Source of the DNA: Hofstenia miamia
Lineage: Eukaryota; Xenacoelomorpha; Acoela; Hofsteniidae
Length of the DNA stretch: 64,000 nucleotides
Assembly: GCA_900660155.1 (NCBI GenBank)
Contig: CABFPE010000176.1
Span: forward strand, 155,990-219,989
Direction: 5' to 3'
Part shown: in pieces, positions 51,501 through 59,480 of the stretch
How positions within the stretch are numbered: position 1 is the first letter of the stretch
Layout of the letters: every line of letters starts with the position of its first letter
Notes under the pieces: generated by a model
The model's database searches: none
What the model was told of the DNA's origin: nothing
Seen by the model: the letters and a program-made list of their open reading frames with translations, nothing else
Position numbers and translations under genes: made by a program

Positions 51501-52799
51501 TTATAGGAGTGATTTCAATAAGTACAATTTCTTTTGGTGTAAATTTCTTTTCAACTTCTTCTATGAGCCTTTTCAGATTTTCCTCAAATTCTCGTTTTGC
51601 GTGATTCTTGTCTTCAGCATTCATTGCCTCTATTAGACCAGTGTTTATTAATACTTTATCAATATGAACATTTCCGTATGATTTAGTAATCTCCACAAGA
51701 TCAGATGTAGTTTTGCCAGAGTATAAATGAAAACAACATTTTTCATTTTCTATTAGGCTTCTAGTGTGGACCAATTTTAGGATTGAATTCCCAATGCACA
51801 ATAGTGATGTGCCAGTGGGGATTGTCTTCACGAACGACATTTCGAATTTTGGTGTTGATTCAGTAGCCGGAACTGTGTAATGTGAATTGTTTGTCTCTAT
51901 TTCGGTAATATCATTACAGCAAGTACGTTCGTCACTATTTAAGTTTGAGTTTAAATTTAAAATTTTCGCGCTAAGATCTTTTTGCGCTACTTTGTATAAA
52001 AATAACAAAGCTTTCGCAATGTATTTGTGCAGTTTATCAAAAAGGTTAACTAACGAGGTCTTTGCTTTTGATTTGATGAATATTTCAGAATCATTTATCT
52101 GGAATTGATTTAAAAACATAATTTTTAGAGCACAAGATAAAGCGTTTAAGATCATACCGTCTGGTGGCTGTAGAAAAAATTTTGCAACATTGTTTTGAAA
52201 AGCCACTGTCTGGCACTGTAGATCAATTTCATTTGAAAATTTTACCAATAATGAGCAAAAGGTAGATAAATATAGTGATGCTTGTGAAAATATGATAGCT
52301 TCATTAGTCTTCGAGATACAAGATTTTGAATCTGGGTTTGGTTTTTTTTGCAAAACCCTGTATATTAGGTGTTTGAACATAGTAATTGACGATGTGTTGG
52401 TACAAAGCGCCTACGACCTCCATTTTTCCATAATACAACGCGCCTATTCTTAGTTAGAGCCTTTGCGGGCAATTTTTCCCATTTTAGTTTTTTGAGACAT
52501 GTTTCTTCATCACTAACAATACATTTAAAAAATCTAAATATTTTTATATCAAAACTTCAAAAAATATACAAAGCGCCTATTATAAATATGCAAAAAATAC
52601 ACAGCGCCATTAAATTTTAACAGGACACACTGAAAAACTGCTCATGATCATTATATAAAAAATTCGTGCAGGAAATTTTTAAAAATCATCTGATTTTTGT
52701 CCATAAACATGTTTGTTTTAATATTTCATGTGATTTGTCTCAGTAATATTTACCTTAAAAATTTTTAAGAAATTATAATTTTTTATAGTATACAAAGAG

Positions 52800-52850
<51 letters not shown>

Positions 52851-53034
52851 ACAAATCCATATTTAGCGCTGGAATGCTGCAAATGCGATTATTTGACAAG
52901 CACAGTTTGTAATAGTTTTTTTAGGGAACAACGCTGAGAAGGCCATGACAGTTCTTCAAAATAGTGGTGTAAAATCACATACAGCCATAGAATTAGATGA
53001 CGCCGCCAGAAAAGCCGTCGGATGTTTGAATTAA
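28897..53034 (+). CDS. SUCLG2: Succinyl-CoA ligase (GDP-forming-type) beta subunit, mitochondrial, nine exons
   Basis: Exons: 28897-28950, 29195-29321, 30823-30925, 31525-31615, 33793-34035, 35746-36004, 47143-47285, 47644-47764, 52925-53034. Joined they give 1251 bases, 416 residues plus stop; human SUCLG2 has about 430. The enzyme interconverts succinyl-CoA and succinate with nucleotide phosphorylation in the mitochondrial matrix, paired with the alpha subunit. Visible motifs are the ATP-grasp segment AGGRGKG (residues 73-79), the metal ligands Asn229 and Asp243 (INPFGE, CFDAK; spacing as in E. coli SucC), VNGAGLAM (from 293) and the IFGGI loop (348-352). [12 protein letters not shown] and the NPFGETP segment favour the GDP-type over SUCLA2, although the segment around [14 protein letters not shown] is close to both. 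Introns 6 and 8 are long and full of repeats. Nucleotide preference is inferred, not shown. Confidence 0.96.
29195..29321 (+). CDS. SUCLG2: SUCLG2 exon 2
   Basis: Encodes [16 protein letters not shown] and the first beta-sheet of the ATP-grasp N-terminal lobe; LNLQEY is the conserved start of the mature chain. Acceptor GTTGCAG, donor TTCA|GTAAGT. Confidence 0.95.
29636..30265. repeat. Palindromic (foldback) repeat, copy c, unoccupied
   Basis: The left arm (about 29636-29840) and right arm (about 29985-30265) are imperfect inverse copies, sharing CATGTAGAATATGAG, GAGAAATTAT and ACATACACAACCTTGTTGAC in opposite orientations around a 145-base centre. It lies in SUCLG2 intron 2 and has no coding capacity. 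It is the empty-site relative of the repeat split by piggyBac at 14231-16888. Confidence 0.8.
30823..30925 (+). CDS. SUCLG2: SUCLG2 exon 3
   Basis: Encodes [18 protein letters not shown], the nucleotide-binding Gly-rich segment, then GGVKLTK. Acceptor GCATTTAG, donor AAAAG|GTATTA. Confidence 0.96.
31525..31615 (+). CDS. SUCLG2: SUCLG2 exon 4
   Basis: Encodes [20 protein letters not shown] and SKDGVKVNK. The exon ends after VNK at phase 0, the point where the human VNKVMVAEA junction is crossed. Confidence 0.95.
31616..33792. other. SUCLG2 intron 4
   Basis: AT-rich intron with no recognised element until a (TA)n microsatellite at about 33694-33734. Confidence 0.6.
33694..33734. repeat. (TA)n microsatellite
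   Basis: About forty bases of uninterrupted TA next to the acceptor of SUCLG2 exon 5. Similar tracts lie at about 36520-36552, 52803-52844, 61247-61276 and 62520-62542. Confidence 0.95.
33793..34035 (+). CDS. SUCLG2: SUCLG2 exon 5
   Basis: Eighty-one codons, [20 protein letters not shown] to GDKLLM, with [13 protein letters not shown], the GDP-type signature region. The donor is ATG|GTTCGG, in phase with exon 6. Confidence 0.97.
34315..34860 (-). mobile_element. Mariner transposase relic
   Basis: The minus strand carries pieces of the C-terminal half of a mariner transposase: [19 protein letters not shown], a worn [12 protein letters not shown]-like stretch and [15 protein letters not shown]. 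Frames change several times. It is older than the mariner at 23690-24320 and lies in SUCLG2 intron 5. Confidence 0.65.
34902..35510. mobile_element. Pogo/Tigger-like MITE with TIRs and TA target
   Basis: Ends read TA-CAGTAAC...CTATAACGTACTT and AAGTACGTTATAGAGAAATTTTACTG-TA in inverse. The CAGT start, the TATAACGTAC core and the TA duplications match pogo/Tigger-type elements. About 609 bases long, without a transposase frame. Extra copies of CTATAACGTAC lie inside the left arm. Confidence 0.75.
35746..36004 (+). CDS. SUCLG2: SUCLG2 exon 6
   Basis: Residues 207-292. Holds the metal-ligand pair Asn229 and Asp243, [15 protein letters not shown] and [13 protein letters not shown], and ends at IGCL with phase 1. 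Confidence 0.97.
36005..37030. other. Start of SUCLG2 intron 6; possible hAT end at 36927-36936
   Basis: AT-rich, with a (TA)n tract at 36520-36552. TGGCAACCCTG near 36927 resembles a hAT right end; no matching left end was found. Confidence 0.35.
37031..37700 (+). pseudogene. hAT-type (ZMYM1/DUF4371-like) transposase relic
   Basis: The plus strand has [20 protein letters not shown], then [12 protein letters not shown]; the HCxAHxLNL motif is typical of the hAT-derived DUF4371/ZMYM1 group. It continues in another frame through a region ending [10 protein letters not shown] and a worn stretch to about 37700. At least two frame changes or stops break it. Confidence 0.6.
37701..40641. other. 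SUCLG2 intron 6, mostly unrecognised
   Basis: A hAT-like end (CAGGGACGCAGCCAGAGGG) lies at about 37815. A palindromic stretch GGAGGTGGGTAAAACTACCC at 38619-38638 resembles, inverted, one at about 45463-45486. A small hairpin around CCGTGCGACTGTTTCTTCGCACGG lies at about 39076. No coding signal was seen. Confidence 0.4.
40642..40770 (-). repeat. 3' LTR of gypsy-type element 2
   Basis: Starts TGTGTAAGTAC and ends CACTAACA on the plus strand; aligns along its length with 44090-44219. The adjoining CTCTCCCCCTTCC is the polypurine tract in minus-strand sense. Confidence 0.85.
44090..44219 (-). repeat. 5' LTR of gypsy-type element 2
   Basis: Starts TGTTAAGTACAAC next to CGGCACCAA and ends CTAATACA. 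It directly abuts the RTE-like LINE fragment on its right. Confidence 0.85.
44221..45235 (-). mobile_element. RTE-like LINE fragment, 5'-truncated
   Basis: On the minus strand: reverse transcriptase with [20 protein letters not shown] and [14 protein letters not shown] (about 44819-45120), then [16 protein letters not shown] and [17 protein letters not shown] (44315-44632), a C-terminal region shared by many RTE-type LINEs. FADD is intact. The 5' part is missing beyond about 45235 and the 3' end meets the gypsy LTR. One frame change separates the two open pieces, plus at least one between. Confidence 0.8.
45236..45580. other. No recognised gene
   Basis: AT-rich intron sequence with the palindromic GAGTGGGTAGTTTTAACCAC at 45464-45483, noted above as the inverse counterpart of 38619-38638. 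Confidence 0.4.
45587..45700 (+). pseudogene. 5S rRNA-like sequence (pseudogene or 5S-derived SINE head)
   Basis: GTTAAGCAG followed 33 bases later by GGGAATATTGG and TTATAG matches the order and near spacing of the animal 5S rRNA internal control region and 3' end (GTTAAGCAG ... GGGAATACCG ... CTGTNGGC). The 5' half is weakly similar. Too diverged to be functional. Confidence 0.45.
45701..47142. other. End of SUCLG2 intron 6
   Basis: AT-rich, no recognised coding or repeat signal; open stretches here lack motifs. Confidence 0.55.
47143..47285 (+). CDS. SUCLG2: SUCLG2 exon 7
   Basis: Encodes [20 protein letters not shown] and PANFLDVGG, start of the CoA-ligase domain, to SSDPK. Acceptor GCATTTAG, donor AAG|GTACCC. 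Confidence 0.97.
47644..47764 (+). CDS. SUCLG2: SUCLG2 exon 8
   Basis: Encodes [15 protein letters not shown] and [11 protein letters not shown]; the IFGGI loop lies near the phosphohistidine site contributed by the alpha subunit. Donor GCAG|GTATAC. Confidence 0.97.
47765..48066. other. SUCLG2 intron 8 start, with a hairpin
   Basis: No exon: the sequence before the gap does not continue the protein. An imperfect hairpin runs from ATGCTAAATA (about 47902) through GGTTGA/TCAACC to TATTTTAGCAT (about 47955). Confidence 0.5.
48067..49066. other. Assembly gap (1000 N) inside a LINE
   Basis: Exactly 1000 N. The LINE reverse transcriptase on the right runs into it, so the 3' end of that LINE is lost here. 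Confidence 0.99.
50432..51127 (-). CDS. LINE ORF2 N-terminal part with 2A-like motif and endonuclease start
   Basis: 231 codons. A hydrophobic stretch YIFVFLLII (32-40) precedes [13 protein letters not shown] (residues 95-107), which resembles the ribosome-skipping 2A consensus D(V/I)ExNPGP but has Asn and His at the Asp and Glu positions. The apurinic-type endonuclease begins with [10 protein letters not shown] and ITEKWL. The frame ends where the rest of the endonuclease continues in another frame. Confidence 0.75.
   Translation of the reverse strand: MIHSKNETFCSARAAMIFHRMTRTNSSNTLRYIFVFLLIITTRWSTFCKNILLHFSHDCKFYSSLRITFCYDDILREIFNTPNLKITHLIVGMYLILSGNVHPNPGPFLCSEGRSKLRNFNCKLKIAHLNVRSIVAHRIEFLQLCSMLGRNTIFGITEKWLGDSCPVRLYNPNCKMFDLFHKNRFSRGGGLLILVPKTLQAERRDDLEHHPMTSLKPYEYNYLLSAKKTSY
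51277..52380 (-). CDS. LINE ORF1 protein with esterase-like (SGNH) C-terminal domain
   Basis: A single open frame of 367 residues. The C-terminal half looks like the SGNH/GDSL esterase-type domain known from ORF1 of many CR1/L2 elements: CIGNS with Ser199 as the nucleophile (GNS instead of GDS), Gly222, Asn246 in INTG, and GGIHLSRRG with His351. The N-terminal half (1-180) has no motif I can name. In CR1/L2 elements ORF1 proteins bind RNA and chaperone nucleic acids; the role of the esterase is unknown. Being fully open, it suggests recent origin or selection at the family level. Confidence 0.8.
   Translation of the reverse strand: MFKHLIYRVLQKKPNPDSKSCISKTNEAIIFSQASLYLSTFCSLLVKFSNEIDLQCQTVAFQNNVAKFFLQPPDGMILNALSCALKIMFLNQFQINDSEIFIKSKAKTSLVNLFDKLHKYIAKALLFLYKVAQKDLSAKILNLNSNLNSDERTCCNDITEIETNNSHYTVPATESTPKFEMSFVKTIPTGTSLLCIGNSILKLVHTRSLIENEKCCFHLYSGKTTSDLVEITKSYGNVHIDKVLINTGLIEAMNAEDKNHAKREFEENLKRLIEEVEKKFTPKEIVLIEITPITDAGIIAKSTFIFHLNKVLKELSERNHKIGLIRVFEKFLVNEQGNQINSQLLSIGGIHLSRRGLGKAVKEIKLF
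52401..52800 (-). repeat. Iterated TACAAAGCGCCTA motif upstream of LINE ORF1
   Basis: Five copies of TACAAAGCGCC-like sequence start at 52401, 52434, 52566, 52597 and 52791 (plus-strand coordinates). The pairs are 33 and 31 bases apart. They lie where the LINE 5'UTR/promoter should be. Confidence 0.65.
52803..52844. repeat. (TA)n microsatellite
   Basis: A 42-base TA tract separates the LINE region from SUCLG2 exon 9. Confidence 0.95.
52925..53034 (+). CDS. SUCLG2: SUCLG2 exon 9 and stop
   Basis: Encodes [20 protein letters not shown] and [16 protein letters not shown], then TAA. It matches the human C-terminal GTNVQEAQKILNNSGLPITS region and lacks its terminal Lys pair. Acceptor TTTTTTTAG. 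Confidence 0.97.
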
Positions 53035-53985
53035 ATTATTAAATTATAAATTTGCTAGTGTTATTTTCCATTTATAATATAAACGTCTAAGTTAGCGTCT
53101 CACATATACTTTTTCTGCATTCGATGCCATTTTGTTGTCGAGTTCCCTGATAGTAAAACAAGGAACTAACTACAATTCAGTTGAATACATTTTCGCGTCA
53201 CTCAATTCCTTTTTGGGAAATCTAATCTATTATGCTTTGATTTTCCTTTCATTAATGCACTTATTTTGGTTAATTTCGGTTAGATAAACCACGGAATCCC
53301 TTTTATCAAACATGTTGGATTTTTTTCAACCACGATTGCATTGACTTATTGTGAGATGTACAAAGGAATGCAAAACACTATCCAATTTGACTAATTGTGA
53401 AACGCCAGCTTTTGATAAGATAACAGAATTTTTATTCACAATATTTTACAATTTAAACTGATTACAATGTGAATAGCGTCATATAAGTATGTATAAAGCA
53501 CTGGATTCTCAGGCTATGGATTTTGGCTGCGTATTGTTTATAGAAGTGGGCGCCACCTTTAGCTGATTACTATTGGCTGCGCAAACCACATGAGATCGGC
53601 GGATGAGCGACATCTATAGAACTGGGTTAGAAATTATAATATTCCATATAGAAACCCTATAAAGCCTATCGCCCTGAAAAAAACCGTATACGATGCAAGC
53701 AGCATTGTGAAAATATCTGTCTGCAAAAAGGTTCATCATGCGCAATCTGATTAATAAGACATAACCTAATCAATGTTAAGGGAATGCCACACGATGGGCT
53801 TTGTCCGAGGCAAATGAATCGTTACGTGTTCTTTGACATACCAGACGATGAACTCATGCCCCGACACAGTTCAGGGAGTAATTATCTTGCAATTATCTCG
53901 CCCTGGAACAGATGCATTTAACATCTACCGCCTTATAATTCAATTAAATTCCCGGGATTTGCGCATAAACAGAATTCAAGATCTA
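53035..53985. other. SUCLG2 3'UTR and downstream, no gene recognised
   Basis: AT-rich 3'UTR followed by a GC-richer block (about 53510-53960) without a recognised family. No canonical AATAAA could be singled out with confidence close to the stop. Confidence 0.5.
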
Positions 53986-54360
53986 AAAATTTTACATGTG
54001 TTAAGTATAAGAAAAAAGTTTTAAAGAAATCTTTCATTAATGTCGTACTTCGAACCTGAAATTCGCTACCTAAAGAAATTAAAAGCCTTGGAAAATTGAA
54101 ATCTTTTAAAAAGCGCTTAAAAATCTTCCTTAAGCAAAAATATATATTAGGTACATTATAGTTAGGATTTAAATTTTACAATGACTATACGTTAACTCGT
54201 CATTAAAATAGCAATATAAAGTAATTCATCCATATCCTATAAGAATTGTTACTTTTTGTAATGTATGTTGATTTGTAGATTCGTTATTTTTTGTAATTTA
54301 TGACGCTATACAGATAAATTATGAGTTATTGAATTGTAAACATTTATCTGAATACAGAAT
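53986..54360 (+). mobile_element. LINE 3' tail (5'-truncated CR1/L2-like)
   Basis: The plus strand reads NSLPKEIKSLGKLKSFKKRL, then KIFLKQKYILGTL and a stop. This is the typical C-terminus of CR1/L2-like ORF2 (LWNSLPxxIK). It is followed by an AT-rich 3'UTR with TTTTTGTAATTTATG-like repeats. Confidence 0.75.
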
Positions 54361-55329
54361 CTAACTTAAGTGTTTTGTTCTAGCGCAAAAGCCCACCGGG
54401 TGACACCCCTATTAAACGTCTCTACCACATCAAAGACATTAATGCGGTTACCTTTTTGTGACAAATTTTGTTTGTCTTGGTATACTTTTCGTTATCAATC
54501 GGCTCAGCCGTCTAAATTTCCCGGGGGGCGGCAGCTCATCAGGCGGGTGCCCAGTTCTAATTGTGTAGCCACGGCTAATTAAATTGTAACCAAGTCATGG
54601 CCTGTATAATATGTTTTTTGCTGCAATGAGCACCATTTGAGGTTCTTTTTGAACAGTTTAATATAATAGAATATTTTTATCAAAACTGCAATATTGTTCT
54701 CCTCCCACCATTTTTTCGTTTGCAAATGTTTGTTTATTCATTCTGAAAATATTAGAGATTTTCGAACTAAATTAATAAGATAGGAAGAGATTATTTATTC
54801 AAATAACTGCTTACAATTAAATAACTGATAAATAACGTCATTAAATTCACAAAACTTGTATATACAAGTCATATAAATTTCAAAACAGCTTCAAGGTTTT
54901 TAGATTTTAAATATCTTTGTTAGTTCTTGAGTTTTCAGACTTTTAGATTTTTTGTTGAAATTATCACAGATTTTGAAAAATCCATAGCAGAAATAATATT
55001 AAATCCATATCTATTTAGCCGATTTTGATGAAATGTGGCATAGACAACTAAATAGTGGCAATCTGATAGGAAATTTCGTTAATGTTTGTTAACATTATTC
55101 ATTACTTATAATTCACAGAGTTGATGGGTAACGTATGAAAAGTCGGAGTTGGTAAAAGCAACTAGGAACAAGATTGTTAGCATTGAAAATATAGCATCGT
55201 ATTATTTTAATGATGAGTTTTTGTATAGTCGTTGTTGTAAAATTTGTCCCCTAGTGATAATTTACCAGAAATATATTTACATTAATATTATGTTCAAAAT
55301 CATTGCAAAAACATCATGGTTACTTATAT
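54361..55329. other. No recognised gene
   Basis: A GC-richer block at about 54385-54590, then AT-rich sequence; no family recognised. Confidence 0.5.
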
Positions 55330-56075
55330 TGTAATACAAAGTTCCGTTTTAGTGTCATTAAATATCAAACAATTTTGAGAATTCGGTGCAATTCAATTCT
55401 ATAGATTCCAATGTTAGTTGCTTTGATTCTTATTGTTGAAAATGCAGGTGTCATCGGCATATAACATTAATTTGCAGTTGGTTATAAAATGTGTCATTTA
55501 CAGAAATAATAAAACGTATAGGATCTAGAATTGCCCCTTTTCAAACAAATAACCATTTCATTGTTCAGTAACGTTTAATAATGTATCAGTTGAGAAATTT
55601 TTGTGAAATCTATATTGGGTGCTTGATAATAAATTATACTTATCTAAATTTTTAGTTATTTGATTATGTAGTAATTTTTTGAATATTTTGCTTATTGCAG
55701 AAGTAATTGAAATTGCTCCATAATTTGTGACAGTTGATGAATCATTTTTCTTAAAAATGCAAAAATGTGAACAAGTTTTAGATAATCCGGGAAGTAATCC
55801 TATATTATGTAATCATTAAAAATAAAATTTAAGCCACTTGCAAATATGTTGACAGTAATTTTAGAGCCCAGGACAGAATGCTTGAGGGAAAGCTTGACTT
55901 GTTGGCTTTTAGCTTAATTTATTTAAAAAAGTTTTTATTGAAAAGTGGCAAGAACATTTTTTCTGAAAGTATTTTGCTCGAAGCATTTTTGTGTTTAATT
56001 AGGAGGGGCAATGTATTTTCCGAAGTAACAAAATCTTTTTATTTGTTAGTAAGATTGTTTCCATTCTGATTTTTT
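55330..56075 (-). mobile_element. LINE B reverse transcriptase fragment (minus)
   Basis: The minus strand holds worn reverse-transcriptase pieces: KTCSHFCIFKKNDSSTVTNY, AISKIFKKLLHNQITKNLDK with the following YNLLSSTQY, a KGAILDPIRFIISVND piece, and YADDTC in the neighbouring frame. Several frame changes and stops. It probably belongs with the endonuclease fragment at 58750-59480, the two being parted by LINE C. Confidence 0.7.
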
Positions 56076-56084
56076 ATCATATGC

Positions 56085-58740
56085 ATTCCGCAAAAAAACA
56101 TTCATCAACTAATTAATATCTCTTACTGTCCTAGTAAAAATCAGATTAACGAATTTATTACAGAAATTAAAAACGAATTAAAATGTTCTCTAAAAGAAAA
56201 CAAGCCATTAATAGTGATGGGCGACTGGAATATCAACTATCTAAAGAATGCTGAAAAAGATAAATTTAATTTACTAGATGCTGTTGATCTAACACGATTA
56301 ATTCCAATATACCGACAAGAATGAATAACAAATCTTCAACATTAATTGATTACATTCTCGTTGAAAATGTTAACCATTACAAGTATTCCTGCAGTGAATG
56401 TTCCTATTCTGATCATTTTATCATTACCTGCTTTTCATCTATCAATACAAACGAAAGAACTTGGGTAGAGATTTTGAAAGAGAGCCAGCATTAATAAAAA
56501 TTCTCAAAACTCGCTTAGAAAATGAATCTTGGAATAGTGTCTTTCTATCCGAAGATGTAAATTTTATGTTCAATTCATTTATATATTCACTGACCACTTA
56601 TGTAAACTTATATTGTCCAACTAAGAAAATTTTATCTAAACACGAAAGTTTTATTCATCAAATCACACGCTCTTCCTGGTTAACTCCCAATCTAAAAAAA
56701 CTTGTCAAATGCAAAAATCGGGCTTACAAACCCAAAATAAAACTGTTGACAACTACATGCTATATAAGATTGCAAGGAAGAAATCAAATATTGAACTAAG
56801 AGCAGCACAAAACCGCTAGATGAAATCACTATTTAGTAGAATAAATAACCCTAAACGAAAATGGGACTTTATCAACAACGCACTGAATAGGAATAAAGGC
56901 CGTGTTTAACAATTGCATCTTATTGAAAATACTAATGGAGCAATATTAACCAAAACCAAAGATATTGCTAATGAACTCAATGATTAATTCATTAACCTAG
57001 GCAAATATCTGGGAACTTCGTTGCCCTAAATACCTGAAAAATCTAGGTAAAAAGTTCCCCAAAAATTCTTTTTCATTCAGATTTGTGACCCGATATGAAG
57101 CAGACCTTCCGAAATACCGACATGGTGTATTAAGGATTGTGCAAAATTCATCGTTAGTCCTTTGTCATATCATAAATCACTGCATAAAACTAAATACTTT
57201 TTCATTAATATTAAAATTAGCTAATGTTGCTCTCATATATAAAAAAGATAACCCTTTAAGATGTTGCAATTACCGGCCTATATCAATTATCTCCTTTTGC
57301 AAAAATTTTCGAAAAACTAATATTTGACCAAATTAACACTTATCTCTAAAACAACTCGATTCTTTCGAATACTCAATTCGGCTTTTGCAAAGGTCGCTCC
57401 ACCTCGGATGCCGTACTTTACGCTACTGAGAATTGGAGATCTTATCTTGATAATAACTTTTTGTCACAATTGTTCTGTCGACTTGTCCAAAGCATTTGAC
57501 TCCATTGATCATCATATTCTTCTTAGAAAACTAGAATACATTGATTTCGATTCTAATAGTATAAATTTAATAAGATGCTACTTAAATGATCGATTTCAAA
57601 CAGTCAAAGTAAATGGTATATTTTCTAACTGGGGTAAAACTTACAAAGGTGTTCTACAAGGTACGATTTTAGAACCTCTGTTCTTTTCGGTGGATGTTAA
57701 TGATTTAAGTTGCAGTTTAAGCAATGATTGCGGAATAGTACAGTATGCTGACGTTACATGCATATACACATATGATTATCAAATAGAAAAGTCTATTAGT
57801 AAATTAGAAGAAATCTATCTCAATTGCTAAGATATTTCAATATTCATAATTTAACTAAATCCCACTAAAACAGAATTCTGTGTTATGTCTCAATTTAATA
57901 ATGATCATCGATCACATATTTAATATTTTCGGAAGTAAAAAATTGCTCAAGTTGAAACTTTCAAATATCTTGGAGTAACAATTGACAATAAATTATTCAA
58001 ATCACATACGCATAATACTACGAAAAATGGCAATGGGAATTAAAACTATTTCACATCTAGCAAATTTTATAAATGCAAAAATGAAATAAATGTTAGTTAA
58101 CTCTCTAGTATTAAGTCATTACAGATACTGTAATATCTTATTTAATAACATAAACCACTCATTAATAAATAAAATTGATTCACAAATCAAATGGGCAGCT
58201 AAAGTTTATGATGAAAATTATTCTACTCCGAATGAAAAACGTTTATATTGTATTAATGATTAAAATACTTTTCATTAATAATATTTTGGGATTTTTTAAA
58301 CCAGCGCTCACCTTACAGTAAAATATAATTTCCTCTATATGCGTGTTCAACTTATCATTCGAGGACATCCAAATTCAGTAGTGAAGTTCAAGAAGCATTT
58401 TCTTAAAAATTCATTTTTAAACTCAACAGTTGATCTATGGAATAACTTACCAATTGAAATAAAGCGAATTAAATTTAAAAATCAAATTAACAACTAACTC
58501 CTTAAACAATATATCCCTAAAATAGGTTCTACATCATGGAAAGGATTCCAGTTTTTTAAAAGATATCCTTAATTAGCAATAATCTGGGTAAACTGATAAT
58601 TCTGAATACATGTTTTTTATTATGTTTTTATAGTTTTGTGTATTTTATGTTGTTATTAACGCATTAAGTGTAGTATTAGCAGCTTTTGTTGAGGTGTATA
58701 ATTATGCCAATGTACTACACTTAATAAGAAATTCTATTTT
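56085..58740 (+). mobile_element. LINE C (plus), 5'-truncated CR1/L2-like, degenerate
   Basis: It starts in the endonuclease (PLIVMGDWNINYLKN, about 56200), continues to reverse transcriptase ([67 protein letters not shown] with the second catalytic Asp replaced by Val) and ends with STVDLWNNLPIEIKRIK near 58440 and an AT-rich 3'UTR. Numerous frame changes and stops. Confidence 0.82.
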
Positions 58741-58749
58741 ATGGTCTTA

Positions 58750-59480
58750 TATATTCCTTCCAAATTGACTTTTCATTTTTTAAATTGTGTGTGTTCATTT
58801 TTTGATGAATTTGTTAAATTTCATATGAGATTTTATATGTGAAGTATTTCTAGCCTTTTTATATGTGGGAAATTATTGCTGGTTCAAGAAATGTATATAT
58901 GCTTTGCAATTATCAGTTATCCAAGGTTACCTGGAAACAGTATTGTTGCTTTGGATTTTCTACTGGATTTAGTCATTACTTTCTTTTAAGGGAACAATCA
59001 ATTGAGATAAATTTTTTCAGCATTTCATTTAAATTTTATGCAGAATATGCAGGACACCAATTTTCTGATGAGAGGGATGATTTAAAAATTTTCAATACAC
59101 TTTTTATGAATTTTATTTCATTTGATAGTATTTTTGTGCTGGATCAGACTTATAAAATTTGATTGATTTAAAACTAGTTAAAGAATGGGCATTTGGAAAT
59201 GAATTAATAATATTGGGCATTGTTATAAATGCAGTGAAGTCAATTTGTGTTCTACTCAATGCTGTGATTCTATCAGGGAATGTTTTATTGACCAATTTTA
59301 GATGAAATGCATTGATAGCAGATCTATTTGACATTTATTATTAGTATTAAAATATTTCATATTCCAATCTATGAAAAGGACTAAATCATTAGTTTCAGAC
59401 CAGTCAAATGATAATCCTTCTTCCATAATGTGAATTCAGCAAAATAATTCATTTACACTTGTTTTCAATAATTTACAGGT
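58750..59480 (-). mobile_element. LINE B endonuclease fragment (minus)
   Basis: The minus strand reads LVLFIDWNMKYFNTNNKCQI (compare GDWNINYL) and then a worn FPDRITALSRTQIDFTAFI stretch like the endonuclease end PTRIT..S.TLID. It lies upstream, in minus sense, of the reverse transcriptase piece at 55330-56075. Confidence 0.6.

Larger units (their letters stand above)
49067..52380 (-). mobile_element. CR1/L2-like LINE, two ORFs, 3' end in gap
   Basis: Minus-strand non-LTR retrotransposon in SUCLG2 intron 8. ORF1 (51277-52380) is open. ORF2 starts near 51127: endonuclease (LNVRS, ITEKWL, then GDYNLNYLN at about 50350), then reverse transcriptase with [52 protein letters not shown] and the intact active site QYADDTC before the gap. 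ORF2 has a few frame changes and at least one stop (after AILQ). It is the best preserved retroelement in the window and is probably fairly recent. Confidence 0.9.

Noticed and set aside
53833-54582. Open frames in the GC-richer blocks downstream of SUCLG2, considered as a gene or SINE
   Set aside because: No motif, no A/B box pair and no repeat partner seen in the window.
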